Source: Mactra quadrangularis (lineage: Eukaryota > Mollusca > Bivalvia > Venerida > Mactridae). Taken from it: DNA of 64,000 nucleotides. Under the pieces are notes generated by a model, which saw only the letters and a program-made list of their open reading frames with translations, had not been told where the DNA came from and did not search any database. Shown piece after piece: positions 41,745 through 53,966 of the stretch (position 1 is the first letter of the stretch; each line of letters opens with the position of its first letter). The position numbers and the translations under genes are program-made. Where the stretch lies: assembly GCA_025267735.1 (NCBI GenBank), contig CM046304.1, forward strand, positions 13,764,001 through 13,828,000, written 5' to 3'.

Positions 41745-42560
41745 CGTGTAGCACTGCTTTTAAGCGCTGCAAATCCTCTTAACATCGCATTTAACACTAA
41801 ACGTCGCAATTCTGACGCTCAATGTCGCAACTAACGCTAAAATTAGGGTTGCAATTGTCCTGACGATAATTGTCGCAACTCTGACGCTTATCGTCGCACA
41901 AAGTTTGTCTGACGCAAAATGTCGCAACTTTGACGCTAAACATCGCAGTATCGAACCTGGAAAACACACAACTTTAACTTAAAAACAAGTATGATTTCAA
42001 GGCAACCACCGCATTGACCCATTACAACCGTCTGTCTTCATATCCATGTTGATCTAGGAAACAACGCAGTGGGTTTGAGTTGTGACTCGAACCAACGCGG
42101 ATCTGACAATCTATAAACTCTGCGGCCATAGTTTTATCGTTCTGTTGATTTATCTATGTTCAAGATTTGTCACAATTTTTGTGGTTGGAAAATACGAGTA
42201 ATGTGGGTAACCACATGTAGGAGTACAATGTATGTGAGGGCGTTACAATTAAGAATAAAAAATGTAGGCCATTACACGTTAGTTCATAAATCCATTTGAC
42301 ATTTTTGTGGTAAGATTTTCTTCGCCTTCAGTATCAATCTATGGATCACTCAAAGTTTTATGTGATGAAACAGTGTATATAGCAAAATTTGAGAGTTATA
42401 ATATGGTAATGCGGTTAGTGAAATAAAAAGGGTAGTGTAATATATAGTCTTTGACTAGCAACCACTTCATAGAACAATACCGGCCATCCGAATATCGTCA
42501 GAGAACGCCAGTGTTGCGACATTTGGTGTCGATTGCGATGTTTAACAGCGCTACAGTAAT
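41745..42560. mobile_element. minisatellite-bounded element, about 0.8 kb
   Basis: The left array (41755-41955) has repeated GACGCTAA..TCGCAAC units; the right border (42500-42560) is in the opposite orientation (GTTGCGACATTTGG, then GATTGCGATGTTTAACAGCG). The extreme ends TGTAGCACTGC and GCGCTACAGTA resemble those of the other copies. The interior contains a tRNA-like fragment near 42070-42125. Confidence 0.65.
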
Positions 42561-43236
42561 TTACTGAATGAGTAGTGTGCTTGTATCATCAATCGTCCAA
42601 CTAATGTTTTGATGTGTTTCTTGTCCGTTGTGTTTATAATACCATTCATGCAATGAAAACAATATACCTAAAAAAAAACTAAATTATCAATGGAATGTTT
42701 ATGGATGCAAACAATATCACGCATTAAAACATAGCGTATTGCCCATCGTGCTTCAGGAAATGTTGTTGTCCGATTATGTAAATTTTCACATGAATCTGAC
42801 ATTCAAAAACATTAATTTTTAATGCATGCTCGATGTCTTAAATATCCATGTGTGCATCAGAATTGACAAAATTATGACATTTGCTAACAGAAAGCGTGAG
42901 TATCTTTCATTAAATTATAAGCATCACCACCATAAATTTAGTTAACTAATTACAAGTTAATTACAGTTTTAATTGGTCTAGTTTATATTAAAAGCAACTA
43001 ATTAGCTCATTTAAATTTAAATGAATGATTGCAATATACGTCAATGCAAATGTATAATAAATCATAAACCGTTTATTTCATTTTAATTCATTCACATTCA
43101 AGTCTTTTTTTTCGATGAAATTATTCATAGTCAAGCATGTTTGTTTTTTGCCCTGGTCTGATCATCCGCCATCCATCAGTGAGTATACCATTATTTTTAA
43201 TGACTAAACACTCGTTTCCGTCTTCTTGGCTACGAA
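42561..43236. other. upstream region of the secreted acidic protein gene
   Basis: AT-rich with TTAATTA/AATTAG-type homeodomain-like motifs around 42935-43010. A 60-codon minus-strand ORF at 43121-43303 overlaps the promoter and is treated as doubtful. Confidence 0.4.
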
Positions 43237-43265
43237 TATATAAAAGTGAGGCTTGCTGATCAGTC
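43237..43265 (+). promoter_or_regulatory. TATA box and initiator of the secreted acidic protein gene
   Basis: TATATAAAAG at 43237-43246 is a strong TATA box. TCAGTC, an initiator-like string, begins at 43260, about 23 nt after the box starts. The ATG of the gene follows at 43345, leaving a 5' UTR of about 80 nt. A TATA promoter fits a tissue-specific, highly expressed secretory gene. Confidence 0.65.
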
Positions 43266-43344
43266 TTCATATTAAGAAGTGGTTGTTCACTGTCAGTAGC
43301 CATATTCTAAACTTTGTAACTTTTTTTACAACAACGGAACAAAG

Positions 43345-44792
43345 ATGGAAATAACAACAGCGTTTGGAGTTGTTTTTGTTGTTGCATGTCTTGCACCATG
43401 CAAAGGTAAATAGTTTGCTTTATATTAACTGTTAACTTTCTCATTCGAAACAATTTTTTTCTATTAAAATCAATTAAATCGATGCTTAAATTGAATTATT
43501 TAAATTTTTTGAGGCGTGCGAGAATTTCAATACAAAAAATACTTCTAATTGAAATATGCATTTCCCAACGTAAGGCATATAATTCAAGATGTTTGAATAT
43601 TTTACCGATAAATACAAAGAATCATTTGTTGTTTTGTGCATTTGTAAATCATCACAAAAAACAATGGAGCAAAACAAAGTTCTGAAAAACAGAGATAAAT
43701 AATAAAGACTAAATTGTAATCAACTTTTTTTTAATCGCTCTCTAATCAAAATGATGTTTTGCTTTGCAAGGTCAGCACATATTCACTTTAACCTTTATAA
43801 CGTCTTTGCATTCATGAAACTGTCATTGTTTTACTTACGACATTTGGTCTGAAGAATTTTTATTTAAACATGAATGATTAGTTCGCAAACAACACAAAAT
43901 AATGGTTAAGTTCATCAATGTCCGCTTATACTTAAAAGGGCATACGTTCTGAATATGCTCTTTGCTATTTACAACTAATGTTTCTGTTATATAATTAATG
44001 CGCAATGAAGTAAATAGTGTTTTCTTCTCTATTTCAGGACAATACAATCCTTTTTCTGATCTGTCAAATTTTTCACAACTGTTCCAAGCCTTGCAATATG
44101 GCAGACAAACAGTAGCTCCACTTGCACAAGTACAGAGTGTTCAGCCGGCACAGACCTCAGAGACGGCGACTACCAAACAACCATTACAGCCATCGGCTAG
44201 ATCAGCTCAGTCTAATTCATACAGTAAATTATTAGGTCTTCTCGCAAACAGATGGGGAGGTATAGAACAGCAAATAGAAAATCGCATAGAAGCAATGCCT
44301 GATCGGGCTGCAGATGCAGCTGAACAGAGAGTCGACAAAGCAGCTGACTTTTTTGAAAATATTCAGGAACAACAACAAACACTTCAACAACAGCAACAGA
44401 GCCAAGCAAACACTGGCGGCTGGAATAATTTTATGTCACAGCAATGGGGATCAAATGACCAGGCCGATGATAGACTGGAACAAATTGACAACAACATGGA
44501 ACGACGTATTGACCAAATTGAAAATGTGTATGGGGAACAAGTTGCCGAAAATGCTGAAAATCGTTGGGACACAGTTAAGGACGTTGTTGAAGATAGAATA
44601 GACTCTGTTACTGATGATAATGATGATGATGATGATGATGACTATTCCGATACTTGGAATTTGTCAATTGACTCATATGATGATAATAATGATGACAGAA
44701 ATGACAATAATGATTGGTCAGCCACACAATCTTTGTGGGACTACGACAGCCAAGATGATGGTGGCTGGGGTTCATATTCTTTTTCATTTTAA
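43345..44792 (+). CDS. secreted acidic Gln/Asp-rich protein, unidentified (2 exons, 271 aa)
   Basis: Join 43345-43405 and 44038-44792, 816 nt including the stop. The first exon encodes a signal peptide (MEITTAFGVVFVVACLAPCK) with a good start context (AAAGATGG). The donor is AAAG|GTAAAT and the acceptor CTCTATTTCAG. Phase 1 joins G+GA to give Gly. The mature protein starts near GQYNPFSDLSNF. It has a Pro/Gln/Ser region, an amphipathic charged middle (IEQQIENRIEAMPDRAADAA, a likely coiled coil), a poly-Gln run, and heptad-like repeats (RLEQIDNNMERRIDQIENV). The very acidic C-terminus has seven or more Asp in a row, then repeated DDN, ending WGSYSFSF. Only the signal peptide contains Cys. I know no homologue. 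Asp-rich secreted proteins in molluscs often bind calcium in shell or matrix, but that is inference. Confidence 0.85.
43406..44037 (+). other. intron of the secreted acidic protein gene
   Basis: 632 nt, AT-rich. Two overlapping short ORFs inside it on opposite strands have no support. Confidence 0.75.
44608..44643 (+). repeat. GAT microsatellite coding poly-Asp
   Basis: GATGATAATGATGATGATGA and onward encodes the Asp run of the acidic protein. The triplet array is prone to length change, so the poly-Asp length probably varies between individuals. Confidence 0.85.
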
Positions 44793-45130
44793 TGATAGTA
44801 AAGCTGTCACATATTCACTGTGTGGCTAAATCCAATTAAATGTTGTTGCATTCCGTGTATCAACATCACATGCTTCAAGGTTGTGAGTGATTGCGCGTGC
44901 ACATGTGCTTGCCTTTGTGTCATCGAGGGCAGTTCCATTTGCCGTGAGCTTGTCCAGATAATGTGGCAAATGAGTTTTTTATGACTGCTAGCGCTTCTCC
45001 AAATTTGGCAAATTCCTAATTCATTTTTGTTTTTGTTACTTCGTACATGGCATACGTCTGTTACTTTTAGTATGCCGATGCTGTTAGTATCGTGATCTTG
45101 ACAGGTAGAATTTATGATATTGTAAATTTT

Positions 45131-45300
45131 ATTCAGCTGTAAGTTGCGCTTTCATTAACCCCGCAGATTTAAATACTCAACATTTGTTTGATAAATCCCA
45201 TACAAATAATACAGATATCTTTTTTATCAATCGTAAATACTGATGTATTGAGCATATAAATCAGCGGGGTTAATGTATGGTTGTGATAATTGATAACATG
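45131..45300. mobile_element. TTAACCCCGC MITE, best-preserved copy
   Basis: TTAACCCCGCAGATTTAAAT at 45155 and ATAAATCAGCGGGGTTAA ending at 45273 are inverted, with TTAA at both edges. Similarity to the 57249 copy starts further left (ATTCAGCTGTAAGTTGCGCT), so the true element may be longer than the TTAA-to-TTAA unit. Confidence 0.75.
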
Positions 45301-48205
45301 TGGTATTTCTAAGATAAATAATGAAATGCATGTATATGCGTAAAACTGAAGAGCGGCGTTGATGTTTTTGCTTTATGAGTATAGAGATTGCTATTAAACA
45401 TTTCCTTTTTGCAACTTTTGACCTATAGTTTCCAATGTAGGTGCAATACGGACAATTCATTTATCGTTATGTATGTAAACATGCTGTTTGTTGTTCATTT
45501 CTGTATGTAATATTTATAAACAAGTTTGTTAAACTTTGTTACATTTTTATCATTTTATTATTTTTATTATATTTGAATCACAGAATACAATGTACAACAT
45601 AGGCATTGATTGCCAACTATTTTGTATATGGTTTTTGTTCTTTGTTCGGTATATACACTATACTCCAAATCAGCATTGATATTTTACATGTCGCCAAATA
45701 GTATTTTTCACAATTTTTCTTTCGTCAAAATCATCGAGTAAAGCAATCGAAAATGGAAATCTTGAATAAATATTTATCGACCACAAGAATTTTAGTGGTA
45801 TGCTTTAATTTCTAAGAATATTCACAGCCACGTTTATACGCGTTATTATTTGAATGGTTTTGTTTGATAGTATGGCTGCTTGCTTTAAGTTAGTGCTATT
45901 TACTGACGATGATTGTTGTAGTAAGTTATATTGTGAAAATACGTACTGGTGACTATGCATTGCAAAATGGAACAGGGTATCATGGCAGAGCTAAACTGCT
46001 TGATGACAGTTCAGTCTTCATAATAACTATGCTGCTATTTTCATTGCGAGATAGATTGGCCTAAACAGACAGCTATGAGTGTTTGAAAATAGTCTTTTAG
46101 TAGTTGAGCTGTTTTTAGTTAAAAAAAGCAACGAGGCTATGTTTTGTGTACAACGATTCAATAGTAGAAACAGCAGTTACTAAAAGTGAAACAAATACCT
46201 CTTAGTATAGTCTGGCAATATAAACTGAGTCAGATGGGGCTTTACAAATTGTAGTGAGGTTATCATTATCATTGCTTCAACGCTGCCGTGGATACGGAAA
46301 TGGTGAAAACCAACGATATCAAATTGCAGTTACTAGTTACGATGAGAGGGCAGTTTGTACAGCATTGAGTATACGCATGGGAAAAACAAGCCTACAATGT
46401 ATATAAAAACAATGCTGACGATCGCACATGGGGCTGTTGAGCAGCAAAGACTTTATAACAATACTGCCTTGCAACTGCTATACCTAACACAAAATAACCA
46501 TTTTGAATCTCTAGACACAATGTTACCTAGTTGTCTCATAGATGTAAAGAATACAATCGAAGTCTCTTTTGAAGTCACTAGATTTTACATAAGTTTTGTT
46601 TCATAAGATATTCATATATATTTCGAACAGTTGCTTTTTCATACCATTGGCGACACAAAGTATGTAAGTAATACCAATAAATGCCATGTAAGTATGATTT
46701 TTATATGAGAGCACTGTTTGCTTTTGGAGTTATTAATTAGTATATAAATCAATCACAATACATGGCAGTTAATCCACAACCAGGTAAATTAATACTTAAC
46801 AAGTACATAAGACTAAGTCACAAATATTAATTTTGTGCAAAGCGAGGAGCTACCAAATTATTTATGATCATGCTTAGATGGTTTTAAGATATTATCTTAA
46901 CCAATCGGCTTTTGCATCCACATAGTTGCTGCACCTTTTCAGTTTTTTTGTCTTTTTGGCTTTAATCAATTAGTAGTCGAGTTAGAGAGTACCCTTGGTC
47001 TTTATTGACCTCCATTGATGTACATTACAGTAAATGTAGTACGTCATATTCAAGGCACTCACATATGAACCGTTTCGAATGGTTTGGTCCTCAAACACAT
47101 AAAAATGACCAAATGTCCGTTTTTATTATAAACCCCGTTGAATGAAAGAGAGCTGTAAGGTTTAGGAACGGATTAGCCATGTTGCAACCTTACATTTAAA
47201 CGTATTGGAAACTAGTTACTTTTTTAAATATATATCTCAAAGCAAAAAGTACAAGAAACAAATTTAAATGAAGACAATTGTTGAATCCAAAACAGAACAC
47301 GTATAACTAACCAGGCATTCTAAAGAGACAAAAACTGCCACTCCACCTAGCGGATTTTTCAAGAATCTTCATTGATTTCGCTGAAATGCGGATCGCTCCG
47401 GATAACCGGTACTGTATTTTCACGTGACGCCAAAATGATTAATAATCCCATTTTCTTCATTGACATTCCCTAAATCTTTGAATACAATTTTAACTTTAGA
47501 ATTGCCGCACACATATTTTCCATTCATCAGAAAGATGGATAAGGACCGAATCAATCATAAATGATTATGACCTTTTTTAAAACAGTTGTGCTGTTGACAT
47601 TCTCAAAGCGTACCATTCCCATATACGAATAGATATTTAGATCATCGTAAACTTTGTACAATTGTCAAACCCCTTTACATAAAGAATGACGAACGTTTGA
47701 TCTAATGAATGATAAACTCGTTCATTATAACTGATTAGGTTACTAGAGTCTTAAATATTTGAAAATAATCCGTCAAATGTTTGACAGGCACTTTGTTATT
47801 TATAACATATCACATAAAATGTTTATATCAAGCTTATTTATTTGCCTTGGATGTTTATATTTTAGGAAGGTTGTTGAATGCGCGTATCATTGTAATATAA
47901 CATTTACACGCAAGACCTGTTTTGACACTTATCTTCTTAGCTGAAATGTTATATGCATTTAAAATCGTCTTGGCGCGCGTTATTTTAAGGCAGAATCTCC
48001 CAATACAAAACTAACGTATCTGAACATAGAACATTCTTAGAAAACTACTATTAGTGCGTATTTCTAAAGAAATCACCATTTCATATTTTAACATTATATT
48101 AAGATATATTCTGTATGGGCACATTTAAGAGTATATGACTTTCATATTTAAGGAAGATAATAACTCACACGTTTTCTCTAATAATTTTGCGACAAAATGT
48201 TGTTT
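45301..48205. other. intergenic stretch
   Basis: No exon, SINE or clear element. The open frames at 46355-46606 and 47759-47944 have no motif or splice support. Confidence 0.45.
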
Positions 48206-48960
48206 TACAGGGTGTCCAAAAAGAAAGTTTACAGTTTTGATGCTAATTTGTAACATGTTAATACTCTGCTAGATTATCACAAACTTGTACATGTTTAGAC
48301 TATAGGTGTAAGTTTTATCCCTGTCATTTGTAATATATTTGGTCTAATACTTAACATGAAATCGCCAATTTACTAAAATTACACATTTTTGTGGTTGACG
48401 TCAAATTAGTAATTAATAATGTTTTCCACATGTTGTTCTTTTTGACGCTTTACTTCACTCATGCGCTCCAATAATTGTCAATAACTTTAACACAAGTGTC
48501 TACTAAATTATGGGGCTGTGCAGCTGACCAAAATTTCATAATTTACTTGCAAACATGTCTGGACAAAAGTAAACTCATCCATAAACCAAACATCTTGAAC
48601 TGTGTCGGCGTAATTTTCAACAACATCAGTGGCTCAGTTACAAAATGCTAATCTATCCACTTGATCAGTTATTGATAAGCTTTGCATAATTTATATTTGA
48701 TATGGAACAATTCTTAGTTATTTTTTATAATATAATGTACAGATGTTTGGGAAAACATTCATCTCTGATGATACGCATTGAACAGATTTTTCTGGACTTT
48801 GTTGAAGCATGTCTTAGAGCACACTGACATTTTCCTCACTTCTGCTGGTCAAGGGACGACCCCACTTTGGCGCATCTTTTACAGTTCCAAATTGTTCATT
48901 ATCAATGATTTTAAATTGTCATAAGATTAAATTATACCTTAAAGTAATGTCGGTGGCACA
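48206..48960 (-). pseudogene. decayed Tc1/mariner-type (IS630 superfamily) transposase
   Basis: Reading the minus strand from 48905, GTVKDAPKWGRPLTSRSEEN, then DMLQQSPEKSVQCVSSEMNV resembles the helix-turn-helix linker (G.P.TS..EEN....... SP.KS...S.E) of mariner transposases. Near 48600 DVWFMDEFTF matches the VWF.DE catalytic block, then after a frameshift KFWSAAQPHNLVDTCVKVID. At 48206 TACAGGGTGTCCAAAAAGAA is a mariner-style terminal repeat with TA. Stops and frameshifts make it dead. The right-hand terminus was not found. Confidence 0.75.
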
Positions 48961-50950
48961 ATATTTCCAGCAATGATGTTACCACACAAGTTTTCTTACA
49001 CTTTGTTGTTGTTTTGTGCACACCACTTCTTTGAATCAATGCGTTGTACGAATGTGTTTTTGAGTGTAAGACGATAGGCTATATCATCTTTGCATGATAA
49101 ATTCTTTAAACGTGCTCATTACATGCAACATTAAATAAGAATATTATCTTTATAACAATAGAGTTTCCTTGTTTAGAAAATCTTGCTTGTTGCAAAGTCG
49201 TGCGATTTTTGACAATTTTAAGTCAAAAATGCTTAATTCGACAGTAAAAAGGTCCTTACATTAAGAACATGTCGCTTTTGATATCCTAATTGGGGATCTT
49301 TATTGTGTTTAAAGTAAGGGAACTGACGTACAAGTGTATTTGTATGGTATGGCGTTTATATGAAGTTTTCGCTTAAACAATCAAGTGGGGGTTCGCTGAT
49401 CTTCTAATAATTGTCAAACAAAGGAAAAGTTTTAAATAATGCAGTTGGTCCCCAAAGATTTTTGTTATTTAAAACTGATTCAAAAACTCCTCGGTGATAC
49501 ATGTACCTGAAGCGGTGCTACACTGCAGTTTACAGAATCCATTGAGTTGTTTTCTGAATGTGCTTCTTTTTAAAGGGAAGTAATCACATAAAACCAAATC
49601 ACATGGTGGTCATGGATTATCGAACTTGAAATTGTTTACTCGCTGAACAAAGAAATGTTTACCTTCGGTTTTTCTATGATAAATACATCTCGAATGTCAA
49701 TGGCTACAAATAAAGGGTCTATAGTCACGTGATCTACAGCAAGCACTCGTTTTTCACCGGTTTTACTTTCGAGACAAATAATAATTGAATGACATCATGT
49801 AGCACATAAGGTATTTACTACCTTTCTATCTTCAAAAACTAGCAATTGGTCCCGTGAATATTTATCGTAACTTAGCTTAAGATCTTCCATACAAAATTAA
49901 AATCAAATGTACTACATTGTATGTTTCATTTACAGAAATATTTTGTGCAGAGGATTTAGAAACAATAGGAATTCATATTCATAAGTTAACATAGGCATTT
50001 TGACATGGAAATGTAATATTTATTTTATGATTTTTTAATCTCTCCTATTTTGGGCTGCTGATAGAATTTGAATTGGAATTTGTTTACATTCTAAAGACCA
50101 CATTACTATATTCCTAAGAATGGATCATACAGTGAAATAAAAAAATAGAAGCCTATGCTCTAAGGAGACATTTCTCTTTTGAATTAAATCTATTGTGACT
50201 TAAAATCGTATGATTTTGTAATAACCAAAGTGGTCTTCATGGCGGAACTTGTTTGCAATTCTTGGATTGGAATTATTTGGGTAAGGATCAAGAACCTAGA
50301 TCGCAAGATTCGAAGCCAACAATATAAATTATCTTTATCATGCAATTTTATTTTCAAATATAAAACACGTCACAAATATCCACGACAATGTAATACTCAT
50401 TTCAAATTATAAAGAACTATATATGTTGATCCTTTTAGGAAATGGATCAAATAAGTCACTGCACCTTATTACAAAAAGGGTAGTTTTTTTACATCTACAA
50501 TGTAGCCTTTTCAAAATGATTTGAAATTAAACCACGTAAAAAGACAACATTTAAAGAGACTTAATCAGGACGAAAAAAACACACCACGTTTGGTTATTTA
50601 CTCCGGTAACTTTAGCCAATCACCTTTCCTGAGCATTTGCATTCATTTCCACTTGGAAACAACTACTTAATCCACAACTACTGTAATCTAACGAGTTGAT
50701 AAACTTTCTCGGTCATTGACACAGCTTGTTCTTATAGCACGTTCAATAATAAACTTGACTCAGATCAAATTGAATGATGGGTAAGGCAAACTTACTCCCA
50801 ATTCGTTATTTTTATTTATGTAATAAAAGTGTATTTATAAATCGTATTTACATATCCAAGCTTACATTAAACACATTTACATGCAAATCATAATAATCGT
50901 GAACCAAAGGGAGGTGGCGCAACCCCAAAAGCCGTAAAGTATCATCCGGG
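48961..50950. other. intergenic stretch
   Basis: Nothing coding. A dispersed repeat at 49728-49860 is listed separately. Confidence 0.45.
49728..49860. repeat. dispersed repeat, copy 2
   Basis: TCACGTGATCTACAGCAAGC, TTTTTCACCGGTTTTACTTT and CAATTGGTCCCGTGAAT parallel the copy at 36340-36490 in intron 15. Confidence 0.55.
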
Positions 50951-50959
50951 TCATTACAT

Positions 50960-51295
50960 GTACCAATCTGGTTAAAACCCAATCTAAAATTACCCGGTCG
51001 CGTAGTCGCTTATTTTAAATCTGGCTACTTCATATCATGAGTAACGTTCAGATAATTATTGCTATTCAAGACGAAATGATTTTATTCAATGATTCGTTTA
51101 CATATAGTCTACGTTAAGCAATTTGAAAAGAAATGCCCAAATCACAGACTGTGAATAACACCGCCATAATTTGCTCGCAAACCTCCGCCAAAAAATAGAC
51201 ATTACAATTCAAGATGCTATTAATAGTGTTTTGTCTAGAAGCATTGATTGGTCGACACAAAGGTCATCTCGACTTGATCACCTGAGCGATATCAA
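50960..51295. repeat. 330-bp dispersed repeat, copy 1
   Basis: It shares a collinear series of blocks with 53034-53365: ACCAATCTGGTTAAAACCCA, CGTAGTCGCTTATTTTAAAT, AAATCACAGACTGTGAATAA, AATAGTGTTTTGTCTAG, CATTGATTGGTCGACACAAA and TCATCTCGAC. Both copies have the same orientation. No ORF is present. Confidence 0.82.
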
Positions 51296-51817
51296 GAGAT
51301 TTTATACCACAGCGGTCCATAGGAAATCTGTTTACGGAGCATGAAGCCATGAAATAAAATAAATCTCCTAATCAAAGATATTCTATTTACTAAGGCAAAT
51401 CTGCACCATGATCGAACATTATACGTGTACGCATATTTAACCTGAAGTTTGAATGACAGTTTGTATATATATGTATATAGACACAATTATCAAACTTTTT
51501 TCATCGATCAATGAACTTTGAGCGATCAACTTAATGTTCAAACATCCAGCAATGATAAATATATATTTTATTAAGTGTATACTTACGTAATTCTTCATAT
51601 GGTTCCCGTCATACATACCATTACACCTTTACGACGCAATACCGGCATGCAACCAGTCAGTATTTTTTACGGCTCTATGTCATAGATATTATGTTAAGTG
51701 TTTTTTTTTGTATAAATGAGCATAAGAAATAATCACCGTCAATTTATCACCTAAATGATTTATTATGACTAATTAGGATGAAAAAGTTTTTATATTTAGA
51801 GGGCTTGGAAGAATGAT

Positions 51818-51925
51818 GGCCCGCCCAGTTAGCTCATCCGGTAACATGTCTGACTGCTACTACAGTGACATGGATTTTATCCCAAATTGGGACTGACCTA
51901 CCTAACTCCGTCGATTTAGGACAAT
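51818..51925 (+). mobile_element. tRNA-like SINE head, diverged
   Basis: GCCCGCCCAGTTAGCTCATC .. GGATTTTATCCCAAATTGGG resembles the head of the main SINE. The following body is different or decayed. Confidence 0.5.
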
Positions 51926-52016
51926 TGAATTATTACTAACAGCTTAACTGAAACTTCCTACAGTTGTTATTTCCCTTTTATTTAAAGCCAAAATAACAAC
52001 CGCTGTGAAGACAATC

Positions 52017-53033
52017 TACGGAGCCCCTAAAAGGACATTTTGAAATACTTTTTATTTTCACAACTATTTCGTTTAAACGTAATATTATTTCGTTTTAACG
52101 AAATATTATTTCGTTTTTTCGAAATATTATTTCGATTAAACGAAATAATATTACGTTTAAACGAAATAATTATTTCGTTTTTTCGAAATAATATTATTTC
52201 GTTTTTTCGAAATAATTATTTCGTTTTTTCGAAATAATTATTTCGTTTTTTTGAAATATTATTTCGTTTAAACGTAATATTATTTCGTTTTAACGAAATA
52301 TTATTTCGTTTAATCGAAATAATTATTTCGTTTTTTCGAAATAATTATTTCGTTTTTTCGAAATAATATTATTTCATTTTTTCGAAATAATTATTTCGTT
52401 TTTTCGAAATAATTATTTCGTTTTAACGAAATATTATTTCGTTTATACGAAATATTATTTCGTTTAATATTATTTCGTAATAATATTTCGTTAAATCGAA
52501 ATAATTATTTCGAAAAAAACGAAATAATTATTTCGAAAAAACGAAATAAGTATTTCGATTAAACGAAATAATATTTCGTTAAAACGAAATAATATTACGT
52601 TTAAACGAAATAATATTTCGAAAAAACGAAAAAATTATTTCGAAAAAACGAAATAATATTATTTCGAAAAAACGAAATAATTATTTCGAAAAAACGAAAT
52701 AATTATTTCGATTAAACGAAATAATATTTCGTTAAAACGAAATAATATTACGTTTAAACGAAATAATATTTCGAAAAAACGAAAAAATTATTTCGAAAAA
52801 ACGAAATAATATTATTTCGAAAAAACGAAATAATTATTTCGAAAAAACGAAATAATATTATTTCGAAAAACGAAATAATTATTTCGTTTAAACGTAATAT
52901 TATTTCGTTTAATCGAAATAATATTTCGAATAAACGAAATAATATTTCGTTAAAACGAAATAATTATTACGTTTAAACGAAATAGTTGTGAAAATAAAAA
53001 GTATTTCAAAATGTCCTTTTAGGGGCTCCGTAA
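52017..53033. mobile_element. 1,017-bp foldback element (giant hairpin)
   Basis: The left end TACGGAGCCCCTAAAAGGAC, then ATTTTGAAATACTTTTTATT and TTCACAACTATTTCGTTTAA, is repeated in reverse complement at the right end, about 60 bp with almost no mismatch. The core is an array of short units with the palindrome CGAAATAATTATTTCG alternating with TTTTTT or AAAAAA and TTTAAACG spacers. Units left of about 52485 are mostly T-rich and those to the right A-rich, so the halves pair. ACAATC lies directly outside both ends (52011-52016 and 53034-53039), a 6-bp target duplication. No ORF of any transposase is present. Confidence 0.9.
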
Positions 53034-53365
53034 CAATCTGATTAAAACCCGATCTAAAATTCTCCGCTCGCATACTCGCTAATTTAGATCTGGCTTTTTC
53101 AAACGAAGGTCACGTTCAAGCGACCTTTTCTCATCATAATATTGATGACGAAATTGTTATGATACGTAACTTGTTTACATCGTCTACGTCACGCAATTTG
53201 AATGAGCCGCCAAATCGCAGGGTGTGAATAATATACCGCTGTTAAATTAGCATGCAAAACTTGGTCTAAAAATAGAAATTACAAAATCAAAATGTGATTA
53301 ATAGTGTTTTCGTCTAGATGAAAGCTACGCATTGATTGGTCGAAACAAAGTTCATCTCGACGCGA
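53034..53365. repeat. 330-bp dispersed repeat, copy 2
   Basis: It is collinear with 50960-51295 (ACAATCTGATTAAAACCCGA, CGCATACTCGCTAATTTAGA, AATAGTGTTTTCGTCTAG, CATTGATTGGTCGAAACAAA). The foldback element is inserted at its left edge. Confidence 0.82.
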
Positions 53366-53966
53366 CCTTCCACGGAGACAGTAGAGATCCTGTACGACAA
53401 CGCTCTGCAGGATATCGGTTTACGGATAGTGGACAACGCTCTACAGGATATCTGTTTACGGAGATTGCTGGGAAGAGAATGTAGTTAAATTCGATGACTT
53501 CAACGTTCCGTAAACGGTATAGATATATAAATAATATGTGCATTTTGCCTCATGACATGAATGGATTAAGCAGGGAAGGGTCAGGTTGGTTCGAACCCCT
53601 TAAGTTTTTTTTAAATGTGTTTTCTTCGACCCCTTATTATTGATATAACATTGATAATAATACCGTTGATTTTAGCGTAATATACTTTGTAAAAAGATAT
53701 GTTAATAAGTCGGAATACTGGACCCCCCATGAACCTGACTTCGAGTAGACTCCCATAATACTGGGTTCACGCCTCAGAGAGCAAAAACCCTTAAAATCAT
53801 GGTACCTCACAGCTAGTCAAGGGCAAGAGGGAAATGGGGTCAGCAAAGTTACACAATATTTACATGGATAATTAAACGTACTCTAGAGTGAATACTGGCA
53901 ATATAATTTTCAGCATACTTATTATACATAAATGTTCATACACGTTTATTTTAGTAGTGTAACTCG

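Noticed and set aside
44212..44829. Other-frame ORFs over the acidic protein exon
   Set aside because: They are shadows of the supported 271-aa frame, which alone joins a signal-peptide exon in phase.
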